This document shows positions 1-10,592 of a stretch of 62,811 nt of DNA, one piece after another. The notes below the pieces were generated by a model. The model made no database searches. It saw nothing but the letters and a program-made list of their open reading frames with translations, and was not told where the DNA came from. The position numbers were made by a program, and so were the translations under genes. Origin of the DNA: Verrucomicrobiaceae bacterium (GTDB lineage: Bacteria; Verrucomicrobiota; Verrucomicrobiia; Verrucomicrobiales; Verrucomicrobiaceae). The stretch lies in assembly GCA_027489965.1 (NCBI GenBank), contig JAIXZA010000115.1, positions 1 through 62,811 on the forward strand, read 5' to 3'. Numbering within the stretch: position 1 is the first letter of the stretch; the number at the start of each line of letters is the position of its first letter.

Positions 1-3000
1 AACAACGGCACCTCGACCTTCACGGTGCAGTTCAATGCGTCCACGTTTGGGACGAAAACAGCCGTTTTGCACATCGCGAGCAGTGACGCGGGCAATCCAT
101 CGTTCGACATCAATCTCTCCGGCATCGCTTTTGTAGCTCCGCCGACGGTTTCGAACATCACGATCAATCCGGTCTCGCCGAGCAGCACCGATCCGGCCGT
201 GGTGACAGCCCAGGTGGCGGCTGGAAGTGGTGGCGGCATCAGCGGGGTGACTTTGACCTATGATCTCGGGGCGCAAGTGACCGGGAATGTGTTCCGTGAG
301 ACCTTCTCGATGGCGTCGTCGAATGGCTGGAATGGTACGGGCGGTCTGAACACCTGGGCGACCGCCGGAGCGGGTGCGACAAGGCAGGCGAACCTGCAAT
401 CGAACCGTACCTCGCCCGTGGTGCTGACGAACTGCACGACGACGAACGCCAGCACGACCGTGGTGTGCAGTAGCACGGCGAATCTGTGGCCGAACATGAT
501 CATCACCGGCCCCGGCATGGCGGCAGGCGCGGTGATCAGCTCGATCACGAACAGCACGACCTTCGTCATCAGCGCGGCGGCCACGGCTTCGAGCACGACG
601 GCCACCTTGACGGCGAATGGTATCACCTTAACGAACTGCACGACCACGGCGGCGAGCACGACGGTGACTTGCGACAGCACGGTTGGTCTCGTGGCGGGCA
701 TGGGACTAACGGGCACCGGTTTGGCGAACAACGCGACCGTCAGCTCGATCACGAACGCGACGACTTTTGTGATGAGCGCGGCTCCGACGACGGCAGGCAC
801 GGCTTTGACGCTGACGGGCAATGGCAACGCGTTGGAGTTTCAGGCGGCCTCAGCGAGCCTCACGACGGCCATGGCGACCTCGCCGGTGATCAATGCAGCG
901 GGCACTTCAGGCTACGTGGATTTCTATGTGCAGACACGTGATCTGAATAACCTTACGCCCAACAACCAGTGGGCCTTCCAGGTGTCGCCAGACAATGGCA
1001 CGACCTGGAACACACGCTTCACGGAGGACTGGACGGGCAGCACGGTGACTCTGACGAACGTGGTGACGAATGCAGCCGGCAGCGGCACGGGCAGCACGAC
1101 GGTGACCTGCGCCAGCACGGCGGGACTCACCACAGGACGCGCGGTATCCGCCGCGCCGGTGTATGTCACGGGTGGCACGACGAGCGGCAGCGCCACGGTG
1201 ACCTGCACAAACACCACAGGGCTCGCGGTGGGCATGTTTGTGACCAGCACGGGCACGACGATCCCGGCAAACGCACGCATCACGGCCATCACTCCGAATG
1301 TGGACTTCACGATGAGTGCGAACGCGGCAGCAACCGTCGCAAGTGCTGCGATCGCGGGCAATTATTTCCCTGCGAACGCCTCGGTGAGCAGCATCACCAA
1401 TGGCACGACCTTCGTGCTGAATGCCGCCGCGTATGTGAACACGAGCGCCGCGCCGATCACGGCCTTTGCGACGACGATCAATCACAACTTCAACACCAAG
1501 GCCGATGGCACCGCGCAGCCTTACCGCTACACGTTGGATGCCAGCGAGCGCACGGCAAACATGCGGATGCGCTTCCAGTATGCGGGCGGCACGGTGACAC
1601 AGCCGACGCGTGCGCCTCGTGTGAGCATTGATGACATCGTGGTGAACACGACGAGCGGTGCTCCGCCTACCGTGCTCACGATGGTGGATTACGGCACGAA
1701 TGGCGATGCGGTGTCCGGCGACGGCATCTGGACGGCGATCATCCCCGCGCAGGCGAATGGCAGCACCGTGAACTTCACCATTGCGGCCACGGGCACTGGC
1801 GGTGCAGGCACGACGACCTCTTCAACCACGAGTTACCTGGTTGCTCCTGCCCCGACAATCACCACGGCGTCGCCGTTGCCGAATGGCACCACGACAGGTG
1901 CTTATTCGCAGACTTTGGCCGCCACGGGCGGAAGCGGCACGGGCGGAAGCGGCACGGGCTATGTTTGGAGCCTTTTCAGCGGTTCTTTGCCGAATGGCAT
2001 CTCGTTGAGCAGTGGCGGCGTTTTGAGCGGCACGCCGACTCAGGCCGGCACCTTCAATTTCACGGCGAAAGTGACTGATTCGGCCACTCGCAGTGCCACG
2101 AAGGCTTTTGCGCTCACCATCACCACGGTGACAGCACCAAACGTCGTCATCATTGTCACCGACGACCAGGGCTGGGGCGATGTCGGCTATCACACGCCTG
2201 CGGGACAGGTGCCGATTCAAACGCCGAACATGGACAGCTTTGCGACAACGGGCATTCGCTTGGAGCGCTTCTATGCGACGACGGTTTGCAGCGTGACTCG
2301 CTCCACGTTGATGACGGGCCGAAACGCGATCCGCCACGGCACCAACAATGAGCGCGGCCTTGATTTGAGTGAGCATCTCATGCCTCAGACCTTCAAGGCT
2401 GCGGGCTATCAGACCTTCATGTGCGGTAAATGGCATCTCGGCGGCAGCGACAAGAACATCTATCACTTCAACGTGAACGGCAACCCGGTGCGCGTGATCA
2501 AGGAAGGTCTGCAGTATGCGCCGCACAATCGCGGTTGGGACTCGTTCTATGGCCAGTATTCCGGAGCGATTGATTACTACACTCACAACAGCGCCGAGGC
2601 CGAGTCGCTCGACATTCCTGACTGGTGGCTCAATGGCGTGCAGCAAGATGGACCGAGCGAATACACCGATTCACGTGGCTATGGCGGCTGGTCGCCCACA
2701 TTGCTCGCGGACAAGGCCATCGCTCATATTCAGAATCGCAATCCTGCGCAGCCGATGTTGTTGCACTTGGCCTTCAACTCGATCCACGGTCCCGTCTCCG
2801 CTCCGGCAAGCTTGATCACGAAATATCAGAACCTCGGTGTCACGAATGCCAATCGTCGCCTTATCTCCGCAGCCGTGGATGGCATGGATCAAGAGATTGG
2901 CCGTGTACTGGCGGCGCTCGATAGCGCAGGCATCGCCAACAACACGCTCGTCGTCTGGTTTGGCGACAACGGTGGCGATGAAACCAAAGGCTCGCTCAAT

Positions 3001-6000
3001 GATCCACTGCGTGGCACGAAGGGCGACAGCTATGAAGGCGGGATGCGCGAAGTCGCAGGCATCAAATGGCCCGGTGTGCTGCCCGCTGGAGTCATCAGCA
3101 ATCAATACATGTGGGTCGGCGATGTCTTCCCCACCCTCTGCGCGGCTGTCGGTGTGACGCCGCAAAACACGAAGCCGCTCGATGGCGTGAATCTCTGGCC
3201 CGCACTGCTTTCCGCCAGCAACAGCACCACCGTATCGCGTGGCTCGCCACTCGTCACTGTGAGTGCGGCACCGATTGCGATTTATCAGTTCACCGATCCG
3301 GTGAATGGCGGCACAAAGGATTTTAAACTCATCCGTGGCCGCGTGAACAACGTGCTCACGCCTGAGCTCTACAACCTCACCGACGATCCGCAGGAGACCA
3401 CGGACCTCATCGCCAATAGCGCCTATGCCAGCATCGTCACCACATTGACCAATGCGATCACGGCGATCAGCGTCGAAAACATGAAGCCCTACGTCGGCCC
3501 GCCGCTCATCACGAACAGCGTTCCTCAAGGCGGCACCATCACGCTGTATGCGCCATTCACGAGTTGGCCAGGCGCGACACCGACTGTGCAGTGGCGCAAA
3601 GGCGGCTCGAATGTCGCTGGCGGAGTCGTCACGCAGATCACCGATGATTTGGCGGTCGCCGTCAGAGGCACTTATGCGGCCACATTGACGCTGACAAACG
3701 TCGCTCCCGGCGATGCAGGCTTGTATGATGTCGTCGTCTCGAACAACATCGGCAGCACCACGAGCGATGCAGGCACTTTGACCGTGACCATGCCCGCGCC
3801 AGCCTTGACGCTGCCCGCCTTCACCAAAGGCACCAGCATCACGCTGAACTGGACCGCTGTGCCCGGCGCGACCGGTTACGCGATCCAGCGCAGCACCACG
3901 AGTGACTTCGCCAGCGTCACCTCGCAGACGACGAGCAGCACCAGCGTGACCTTCAGCGGCCTCACCAGCGGCACGTTGTATTATTATCGCGGCACCGCCA
4001 CCGATGGCACGGCCACGAGCGCCTTTGGCAACACCGCCTCGTCCACGCAGGATGCGAGCACGCCCGTGATCACGATCACCGCGCCTGCGAACAACACCAC
4101 AACGACCGCGAACAGCATCGTGGTCAACGGCACAGCCACAGACACCATCTCGCCACTCACCGGCCTCACCGTCAATGGAGTCAATGCGGTCACCACAAAC
4201 GCCTACTCCACCTGGACGGCCACCGTGCCGCTCACACCGGGCGCGAACACGCTCACGGCCACCTCGACCGACAGCGCCGATCAAGGCGGCAACACAGGCT
4301 CCGCGAGCATCAACGTGACCTACAACGCGAGCGGCCCCGCCATCGTCAGCGTCGGCACCGGCCCCACTGCTCCGACATACCTCGATGCGACGTATGTTTT
4401 GGCCCAAATCACACCTCAGCCCGGCACCACACTTACCAGTGTGCAGCTTCAGTATGACACGGGCGCACCCGTGAGCACCGCGATTTGGCGCGAGGTCTTT
4501 AACAACACCTCGTCGAACAACTGGAACGGCACTGGAGCCCTCAACGCGTGGACCACCATCGGTGCGGGCAATGTGCGTCAGGCCATCTCCACTTCGAATC
4601 GCACCGTGCCGGTGACTCTCAACTCCTGCGCGACAAATGGCACCACCACGGTGACCTGCGCCAGCACGGCTGGATTGTGGCCCGGCATGTTGATCACCGG
4701 TCCAAACATCGCCGGTAGCATCAATGGCACGCAGACAGGCAACACCACCGTCTCTTCCATCTCCAATGCGACGACCTTTGTGCTGTCGCAGGCTGCCAAT
4801 GGCTCAGGCACAGGCCTCACACTCACCGCTGCAGGCCTTACCCTGACGAACTGCGTCACCACCGGTCCCACACCTGGCCCGGCATCAGTCACCGTCACTT
4901 GCGATAGCACCGCGGGTCTCGTGAATGGCATGACGCTCACGGGCACGGGGATGGCGAATAACGCCACCGTGGCCTCTGTGACGAGCGCGACATCCTTCAC
5001 CATGAACGCTGCCGCCACCGCCAGTGGAACGGTAACTCTCACCGCTACCGGAGCCGCTGCGGAGTTCAATGGCGGCACCGTGAACCTAACTGACTCGATG
5101 TTCACCACCACGAATGCGATCAACACCAGCGGCACGGCGGGTTACATCGATTTCTATGTGCAAACACGCGATTTGTTCTCCAATAACAACTGCGGTTGGG
5201 CCTTCCAGGTTTCGTCCGACAATGGTGCGACTTGGAACACACGCCTCTTTGAAGACTGGAGCAGTGAAACCGTGAACCTCACGAATGTCGTGACCAACGC
5301 CGCAGGTGCTACCACGGGCAGCACCACCGTCACCTGCGCGAACACCACTGGACTTACTGCCGGTCGGAACGTTGCCGGGCCGAACGTTTATGTCACCTGC
5401 GGACTGACGACGGGTCAATCCTCCGTCACTTGCACCAATACCGCCAGCCTTCTTCCCGGCATGGCATTGCAAGGAACCGGCATTCCGAACAACACCCGCA
5501 TCGGCGCGATCATTGCGAATGTGTCGTTCACGCTCGTCACCGGCACCACCGCCACGTCCGTGAACGCCACCGCGACGAATGCCGCCACCGCAGTCGCCGC
5601 CACCTACTTCCCGGCAGCGACGATTAGCTCCATCACCAATGGCACCACTTTTGTGATCAACACGCCAGCTTACGTCAACACGAGCGCCGCCCCCATCGCT
5701 GCCACAGCCACCACGGTGAATCACGGCTACCAGTTCTTCCATTATGACTTCGTCGGCGCGGAACTCGGCACGCAGACGAAGATCCGCTTCCAGTCCACCG
5801 GCTACACACCCACCGCGCCGACTCGCTCACCACGCATCAGCATTGATGACATTCTCATTGCCACCACCGCACCGCCTCCGACCATCACTCTCGCCATGTT
5901 TGACGATGGCAATCACGGCGATGGCGCTGCCAATGACGGCGTCTGGGGCGCTCAAATCCCCGCTCAAACAGGTGGCACCACAATCAACTTCAAAGTCGTC

Positions 6001-7806
6001 GCCACCGACAACACAAGCGCCAACGCCACCAGCCCTGGAAGCGGCAACTACATCTACACCGTGAACAGCCTGCTCACCGATGCGACACTCCTTGGCGCAG
6101 AGTTCCTCACCTTGCCGAAATCCGATGGCGTGACTCTGAATCTCATCGCCTCGGTCAACCAAGAGGTCTTCGTCGAATACGGCACCGCTCCCGGCCAATA
6201 CACGCTCGCGACCACACCGACGACGTTTAACATCGACAACGCCAAGCCTGAGTTCAAGAACCCGATCCGCATCCCGATCACCGGTTTGCAGCCTGACACC
6301 GAGTATTACTACCGCGTGCGTCATCGCCATGTCGGGGCGCCCTTCTACAATGCTCGCGGCGAGCGCAGCTTCCACACCGCGCGGCCACGCGGTACCACCT
6401 TCAGCTTCACCGTCACCGCCGATCCGCACATCGACGTGAACACCGACATGCAGCTCTTCTGGCGCGCCATGGCGAACATCAGCCTCGACCAGCCGGACAT
6501 CCATATGGACGTGGGCGACATCTTCATGACCGACAAGCTCGCCGATGGCCTGCTCGGCGTGCCACCGAAGTGGGGCGGCGGCGTCACGATCAACCAGACG
6601 ACCATCAACAACCGTGCCATCATCTTCCGGAATGCCTTTGAGCGTGCCTGCCACAGCATTCCGTTCTTCTTCGGCCTCGGCAATCACGAAGCGGAATACG
6701 GCTACCTCTTCGCCGCCGCCGCCGACAAGCAGAACAACATCCCTGCTTGGGATTTGAAGGCCCGCAAAGCTTTCTACCCTGCACCGACACCCGATGCCTT
6801 CTTCAATGGCAACCCGACTCCGAAGGACTACTCCGGGGGCTCCCTCGGCTTGCTTGAAGACTACTATGGCTTCGAGTGGGGGGAGGCTTTGTTTATCATG
6901 CTCGATCCCTTCTGGAACACCATGACCAATCCGAACTCCTCCAACGACGCGTGGAACTGGTCCCTTGGTCAGGCGCAATACAACTGGTTGCGCGACACGC
7001 TCAAAAATAGCAGTGCCAAATACAAGTTTGTCTTTATGCACCATATCGTCGGCGGCAGCACGCAGGCCATTATCAATGGCGTGCCGACACCGCAGTTCGC
7101 TGCACGCGGAGGCATTGAAGTCAGCGACAAATACGAGTGGGGCGGCAAGAACGCCGACGGCAGCGCTGGCTTCGCTACGAAGCGTCCCGGTTGGGACATG
7201 CCCATTCATGACCTGCTCGTATCGAACAAAGTGAACATTGTCTTCCATGGTCACGACCACCTCTACGGCTATCAAACCAAGGACGGCATCGTTTATCTTG
7301 AATGCCCGCAGCCCGGTACGCCAAACTATACCAGCCTCGGCAGTGCCACTGACGGCCAATACGTTGATCTCGGAGCCAACAGTGCCAGCCAGCTCCTTCC
7401 TAACAGCGGTCATATCCGAGTCACCGTCGGCCCAAACAACTGCGTGGCCGATTACGTCCGCAGCTACCGCACAAGTGCCGACCTCATGCCGCCTGATGCC
7501 ACCAGCGTCTTCAACGATGAAACGCCCACCCGCATCAACCGCAGCGTCTCTCACAGCTTCGTCCTCACCCCGAGGATCAGCCCGCCCATCGAAGTCGCCA
7601 ACGTCGCTCCTGGCCAAGTCGGCCTCCGTTGGGACGCCGTGCCAAACAAGCCTTACCAAATCCAGTGGAGTACGGATCTGGCGAATTGGCAGACGATTGA
7701 CACGCTTATTTTTACGAACACTAACACCAACGCGACTTACACCGATAGTCTGCCCGAGCGTGTGAACGGGCAACGCGCTTTTTATCGGGTAAGCTATACT
7801 CCTTGA
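1..7806 (+). CDS. Giant secreted sulfatase-metallophosphoesterase fusion (5' partial)
   Basis: The frame is open from base 1, so the true start lies before the window. The visible part begins with the end of an anchor-type beta domain (about 1-140) and a Thr/Ser-rich module (244-1653). A sulfatase-like domain follows (about 2134-3480), with paired Asp in VTDDQGWGD and the putative catalytic segment CSVTR at 2287-2301. Then come an Ig-like domain (about 3490-3790), an FN3-like domain (about 3795-4050), a second copy of the Thr/Ser module (4438-5868), an FN3-like entry domain (about 6080-6390) and a calcineurin-type metallophosphoesterase (about 6400-7480; ADPHID, GNHE, HHIVGG, GHDH). The last 80 residues (IQWSTDLANW ... 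FYRVSY) look like a verrucomicrobial C-terminal domain. It probably removes sulfate and phosphate esters from an extracellular polymer; the substrate is unknown. The sulfatase motif lacks the usual Pro. Confidence 0.88.
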   Translation, partial: NNGTSTFTVQFNASTFGTKTAVLHIASSDAGNPSFDINLSGIAFVAPPTVSNITINPVSPSSTDPAVVTAQVAAGSGGGISGVTLTYDLGAQVTGNVFRETFSMASSNGWNGTGGLNTWATAGAGATRQANLQSNRTSPVVLTNCTTTNASTTVVCSSTANLWPNMIITGPGMAAGAVISSITNSTTFVISAAATASSTTATLTANGITLTNCTTTAASTTVTCDSTVGLVAGMGLTGTGLANNATVSSITNATTFVMSAAPTTAGTALTLTGNGNALEFQAASASLTTAMATSPVINAAGTSGYVDFYVQTRDLNNLTPNNQWAFQVSPDNGTTWNTRFTEDWTGSTVTLTNVVTNAAGSGTGSTTVTCASTAGLTTGRAVSAAPVYVTGGTTSGSATVTCTNTTGLAVGMFVTSTGTTIPANARITAITPNVDFTMSANAAATVASAAIAGNYFPANASVSSITNGTTFVLNAAAYVNTSAAPITAFATTINHNFNTKADGTAQPYRYTLDASERTANMRMRFQYAGGTVTQPTRAPRVSIDDIVVNTTSGAPPTVLTMVDYGTNGDAVSGDGIWTAIIPAQANGSTVNFTIAATGTGGAGTTTSSTTSYLVAPAPTITTASPLPNGTTTGAYSQTLAATGGSGTGGSGTGYVWSLFSGSLPNGISLSSGGVLSGTPTQAGTFNFTAKVTDSATRSATKAFALTITTVTAPNVVIIVTDDQGWGDVGYHTPAGQVPIQTPNMDSFATTGIRLERFYATTVCSVTRSTLMTGRNAIRHGTNNERGLDLSEHLMPQTFKAAGYQTFMCGKWHLGGSDKNIYHFNVNGNPVRVIKEGLQYAPHNRGWDSFYGQYSGAIDYYTHNSAEAESLDIPDWWLNGVQQDGPSEYTDSRGYGGWSPTLLADKAIAHIQNRNPAQPMLLHLAFNSIHGPVSAPASLITKYQNLGVTNANRRLISAAVDGMDQEIGRVLAALDSAGIANNTLVVWFGDNGGDETKGSLNDPLRGTKGDSYEGGMREVAGIKWPGVLPAGVISNQYMWVGDVFPTLCAAVGVTPQNTKPLDGVNLWPALLSASNSTTVSRGSPLVTVSAAPIAIYQFTDPVNGGTKDFKLIRGRVNNVLTPELYNLTDDPQETTDLIANSAYASIVTTLTNAITAISVENMKPYVGPPLITNSVPQGGTITLYAPFTSWPGATPTVQWRKGGSNVAGGVVTQITDDLAVAVRGTYAATLTLTNVAPGDAGLYDVVVSNNIGSTTSDAGTLTVTMPAPALTLPAFTKGTSITLNWTAVPGATGYAIQRSTTSDFASVTSQTTSSTSVTFSGLTSGTLYYYRGTATDGTATSAFGNTASSTQDASTPVITITAPANNTTTTANSIVVNGTATDTISPLTGLTVNGVNAVTTNAYSTWTATVPLTPGANTLTATSTDSADQGGNTGSASINVTYNASGPAIVSVGTGPTAPTYLDATYVLAQITPQPGTTLTSVQLQYDTGAPVSTAIWREVFNNTSSNNWNGTGALNAWTTIGAGNVRQAISTSNRTVPVTLNSCATNGTTTVTCASTAGLWPGMLITGPNIAGSINGTQTGNTTVSSISNATTFVLSQAANGSGTGLTLTAAGLTLTNCVTTGPTPGPASVTVTCDSTAGLVNGMTLTGTGMANNATVASVTSATSFTMNAAATASGTVTLTATGAAAEFNGGTVNLTDSMFTTTNAINTSGTAGYIDFYVQTRDLFSNNNCGWAFQVSSDNGATWNTRLFEDWSSETVNLTNVVTNAAGATTGSTTVTCANTTGLTAGRNVAGPNVYVTCGLTTGQSSVTCTNTASLLPGMALQGTGIPNNTRIGAIIANVSFTLVTGTTATSVNATATNAATAVAATYFPAATISSITNGTTFVINTPAYVNTSAAPIAATATTVNHGYQFFHYDFVGAELGTQTKIRFQSTGYTPTAPTRSPRISIDDILIATTAPPPTITLAMFDDGNHGDGAANDGVWGAQIPAQTGGTTINFKVVATDNTSANATSPGSGNYIYTVNSLLTDATLLGAEFLTLPKSDGVTLNLIASVNQEVFVEYGTAPGQYTLATTPTTFNIDNAKPEFKNPIRIPITGLQPDTEYYYRVRHRHVGAPFYNARGERSFHTARPRGTTFSFTVTADPHIDVNTDMQLFWRAMANISLDQPDIHMDVGDIFMTDKLADGLLGVPPKWGGGVTINQTTINNRAIIFRNAFERACHSIPFFFGLGNHEAEYGYLFAAAADKQNNIPAWDLKARKAFYPAPTPDAFFNGNPTPKDYSGGSLGLLEDYYGFEWGEALFIMLDPFWNTMTNPNSSNDAWNWSLGQAQYNWLRDTLKNSSAKYKFVFMHHIVGGSTQAIINGVPTPQFAARGGIEVSDKYEWGGKNADGSAGFATKRPGWDMPIHDLLVSNKVNIVFHGHDHLYGYQTKDGIVYLECPQPGTPNYTSLGSATDGQYVDLGANSASQLLPNSGHIRVTVGPNNCVADYVRSYRTSADLMPPDATSVFNDETPTRINRSVSHSFVLTPRISPPIEVANVAPGQVGLRWDAVPNKPYQIQWSTDLANWQTIDTLIFTNTNTNATYTDSLPERVNGQRAFYRVSYTP
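244..1653 (+). repeat. Intragenic Thr/Ser-rich module, copy A
   Basis: This module opens with a segment like FSMASSNGWNGTGGLNTW and closes with PRVSIDDIVV. In between it holds several subunits of about 65 residues built around LTNC..STTVTC.ST.GL..GM and SSITN.TTFV. Paired Cys recur in each subunit. The same order of elements recurs at 4438-5868. It looks like a structural or binding spacer flanking the sulfatase-like domain; no function is known to me. Confidence 0.75.
4438..5868 (+). repeat. Intragenic Thr/Ser-rich module, copy B
   Basis: This is the second copy of the module at 244-1653. It opens with NNTSSNNWNGTGALNAW and closes with PRISIDDILI, with the same NC ... STTVTC.ST.GL..GM subunits. 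Copy B sits just before the metallophosphoesterase part, as copy A sits before the sulfatase part. A block of module plus catalytic domain may therefore have been duplicated and given a different enzyme. Confidence 0.75.
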
Positions 7807-7876
7807 CTGAATCCTGACAAATCTCTGCCGAATCATTGAAGCCATTCTGACTCTCCTGCGGTTAGAATTAACCACC

Positions 7877-10510
7877 ATGAAAACGCTCTTCGTCTTTCTT
7901 CTCGCCGCGACGAGCCTTGCGGCTCATGATTTAGTCACCACTGACCGTGAGGCGCTACGAGCGCATGTGTTGGCAGAATGGAAACGCGAGCAGGCGCAGA
8001 TCGCCTCCACTGCCTCCACGCTTCAACTTGCGGCGGTGGTCATTGCGAATGAAGCCGCCGCACCAGCGACGGCGAAGGCCTTCCTGCCCTTCACGAAACT
8101 CGATCTGCGGGCAGATGGAGAGTTCCTCTATGTCGGTTCAAATGGCCTGCCCGATCATAACATGATGGTCGGTATCACGGCCTGGCAGCAGCAGGTGCCT
8201 CTGCCCCAGAAATATTTCGACGACAATGCTTGGCAGATCCCATTGAAGCCCGTGCCGGCAAAGGAACCTGCGATGATCAAGGGTCGCTTCCTGCGCGGAG
8301 CCATTGCTCTGGCGGTGAATGGCGTGCCGATCTTCAATCCCCAAAACAATCGTGGTGAGGTGGCGCAAGAGATTGGCGAGCTGGATCAGTGGGGCGGACA
8401 TTGCGGTCGTGCGGATGATTACCACTATCACATCACACCGCTGCATTTGCAGGCGCAGGCAGGGAAAGGCATGCCAGTGGCGTATGCCTTGGATGGTTAT
8501 CCGATCTACGGTCTCACGGAGCCGGATGGCTCGCCTCTGGGTAAGCTGGATGCATGCCATGGCCATGAAGCGCCCGGCGGCTATCATTATCATGCCTCGA
8601 ACAAGTATCCTTATGTCATCGGCGGCTTCCATGGCGAGGTTGTGGAGGCAGGCGAGCAGGTCGATCCGCAGCCGCGCGCTCAAGGTGTTCGTGAGGCTTT
8701 GACCGCGCTGCGCGGGGCCGAGATCACCAGTTTTGAGAGCACGGGTAAAAGCAGCTACAAACTCAGCTATGAGGTGAATGGCGACAAACGCAGGATTGCC
8801 TACTCGATCAATGAGGATGGCACTTTCCCCTTTGAGTTTGATAACGGTCGCGAAGGTAAAACGAAAGAAGTCTATACCGCACGCCAAGGCGGTGGTCCTC
8901 CGCGTGATGTTCAAGGCGGCCCCGAAGGCATGAAAGGCAAAGGGAAGGTTAAGGGAAAAGGCAAAGGCGGTCGTGAGGGGGAGATGCGTCCCGGCGATGA
9001 ACCACTGCCACGTCCCGCGGGTGAAGGTGGTCGTCCTCCTCGCCAGCAGGCAGGCGTGGAAGGTATTCTTGATGTGAATGGCGACGGTTCCGTGACCGCG
9101 AAGGAGTTCGCCGACAATGCGAGGTCGAACGCCGCGAAGAGCGGCACTTCACTCGTTGAGGCGCTGGCCAAAGCCAAGGAGAAATTCAACGCCGCGGATC
9201 ACAATCGCGATGGCAAACTAGACACGCCCGAACTCGACGAACTCGCTGGCGCTGCGCCTACTCAGGAAAGCACTCGCCAACCTCGTGGTGAAGAACCGCC
9301 AGCTCGTGAAGACATGATCCGAGGCGCTGGTGGTCGTGGGGGTAAACAGGAAGCCTTTGTGGCCTTGCCGGACCAGCCCCGCAGCAGCGATGGCAAATTC
9401 ATGTTGATGAGCTCCGTCGTCGAAGACCTTAAAAACTTGCCCGTCGAATTCACAGGCGATGGCGATGGTATAAGTCCGCCGTTGGAATGGACCGGTGCAC
9501 CCGCCACGACGAAGAGCTACGCATTGATCATGGACCACGTGGCTCCAGGTGGGGATAAGAAGTGGTATTGGACCATTTATGAGATCCCTGCGAACGTCGT
9601 TAGCTTGCCAAAGGATTCGCAGCGAATCGGCAAGATCGGCACTGGCTTCAAAGGCCAAGTCGGCTACGAGCCGCCGCACTCAAAAGGCCCCGGCGCAAAG
9701 ACGTATGTGATCACCATGTATGCCCTATCGCAGCCGCTAAAAGTCACAGGCACTCCTGGACGCGAAGAACTCATTGCGGCGATGAAAGACAAGGTCTTGG
9801 CGAGTTCGTCACTGCGTGTAGTCCACACATCGGGCGTATCCGTCTCATCAGTCCCATCCGAACTATCTCCTTCCGCAGCTCCAAAAGCCAAAACCAAAAG
9901 CCCGTCCGGCCTCATCAAGCCAAGCATCGCCGACACCATGAAGCTCAGTGTTTATGCCGATAATTGGTTCATGCTTTACGTTAACGGACGTCTCGTCGCC
10001 GTGGACAGCATCCAGTTCACGCCGCACAACGTCGTCAGCATCGATTTTCTCCCCGAGTATCCGATGACCATCGCCGTGCTCGCCAAGGACAACGCCGATC
10101 CCAAGACCGGCATGGAATACGGCACCAGCATCGGCGACGGCGGCTTCTGCCTGAAGTTCGCCGACGGCACCGTCACCAATGCGACATGGAAGGCCAAAAA
10201 CTTCTTCCACGGCCCCATCAACGGCGACTCCGCCAACCCAGAGGTCAAACAAGAGCCTCTACCCGCCAACTGGTGGGCCACCGACTTCGACGACAGCACC
10301 TGGAAGAACGCCAAAGAATACACCATCGAAGAAGTCGATCCCAAGCAGCCCTATTTCGAGAACGACTTCGAAGGCGCCAAGTTCATCTGGACCGACGACA
10401 TCGCCCTCGACAACACCGTCATCTTCCGCACCAAGGTCGAAAAACCCGGCTGGATACCGAGGTGGAACACGAAGCCTGATCTTGATGTGAGTGGTGTGCA
10501 GGGGAGGTAG
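7877..10510 (+). CDS. YHYH domain / EF-hand / PEBP-like fusion protein
   Basis: An exported protein of 877 residues with a signal peptide (about 1-16, ending LAAH). A YHYH domain (about 60-240) carries GHCGRADDYHYH and GGYHYHAS, a His-rich pattern suggestive of metal binding. A Lys/Gly-rich linker follows, then two EF-hands (about 390-455; DVNGDGSVTAKEF and DHNRDGKLDTPEL). A phosphatidylethanolamine-binding-protein (YbhB/YbcL-like) domain (about 510-640; SPPLEWTGAP, YALIMDH, WTIYEIP) comes next, and a C-terminal beta domain (about 690-860; NWFMLYVNGR, DDSTWKNA). It starts 70 bp after the giant gene on the same strand and may share its transcript. YHYH proteins are common in these phyla but have no firm biochemical role, so function is inferred only as calcium- or metal-dependent and extracellular. 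Confidence 0.85.
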   Translation: MKTLFVFLLAATSLAAHDLVTTDREALRAHVLAEWKREQAQIASTASTLQLAAVVIANEAAAPATAKAFLPFTKLDLRADGEFLYVGSNGLPDHNMMVGITAWQQQVPLPQKYFDDNAWQIPLKPVPAKEPAMIKGRFLRGAIALAVNGVPIFNPQNNRGEVAQEIGELDQWGGHCGRADDYHYHITPLHLQAQAGKGMPVAYALDGYPIYGLTEPDGSPLGKLDACHGHEAPGGYHYHASNKYPYVIGGFHGEVVEAGEQVDPQPRAQGVREALTALRGAEITSFESTGKSSYKLSYEVNGDKRRIAYSINEDGTFPFEFDNGREGKTKEVYTARQGGGPPRDVQGGPEGMKGKGKVKGKGKGGREGEMRPGDEPLPRPAGEGGRPPRQQAGVEGILDVNGDGSVTAKEFADNARSNAAKSGTSLVEALAKAKEKFNAADHNRDGKLDTPELDELAGAAPTQESTRQPRGEEPPAREDMIRGAGGRGGKQEAFVALPDQPRSSDGKFMLMSSVVEDLKNLPVEFTGDGDGISPPLEWTGAPATTKSYALIMDHVAPGGDKKWYWTIYEIPANVVSLPKDSQRIGKIGTGFKGQVGYEPPHSKGPGAKTYVITMYALSQPLKVTGTPGREELIAAMKDKVLASSSLRVVHTSGVSVSSVPSELSPSAAPKAKTKSPSGLIKPSIADTMKLSVYADNWFMLYVNGRLVAVDSIQFTPHNVVSIDFLPEYPMTIAVLAKDNADPKTGMEYGTSIGDGGFCLKFADGTVTNATWKAKNFFHGPINGDSANPEVKQEPLPANWWATDFDDSTWKNAKEYTIEEVDPKQPYFENDFEGAKFIWTDDIALDNTVIFRTKVEKPGWIPRWNTKPDLDVSGVQGR

Positions 10511-10512
10511 CC

Positions 10513-10584
10513 GTAGCATAGGCTTTCTAGCCTGTGGGCGTTGGATTTGAACTTGAAGAACACGGGATAGAAAGCCTATGCTAC
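10513..10584. repeat. REPIN-like inverted repeat pair upstream of RAYT
   Basis: A 24-bp arm (GTAGCATAGGCTTTC...) at 10513-10536 faces an imperfect reverse complement at 10561-10584, separated by 24 bp. The same arm pair recurs at 11343-11405. The right arm contains an ATG (10578) in frame with the RAYT gene. Paired REP sequences beside an IS200-like tyrosine transposase are the hallmark of REPIN/RAYT systems. Confidence 0.88.
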
Positions 10585-10592
10585 CTGTCACC

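Noticed and set aside
420..1650. Possible DNA-level tandem repeat or CRISPR-like array
   Set aside because: The regularity comes from protein subunits of about 65 residues with divergent DNA; there are no constant repeats with unique spacers.
2671..4407. - strand frame of 578 codons in the giant gene
   Set aside because: It is antisense to the sulfatase and Ig-like parts, rich in Arg/Gly without motifs.
5827..7878. Long open frame on the - strand (683 codons) opposite the phosphoesterase part of the giant
   Set aside because: It mirrors a conserved catalytic domain on the + strand. Its own translation has no family motifs and is biased as expected for an antisense frame in GC-rich DNA.
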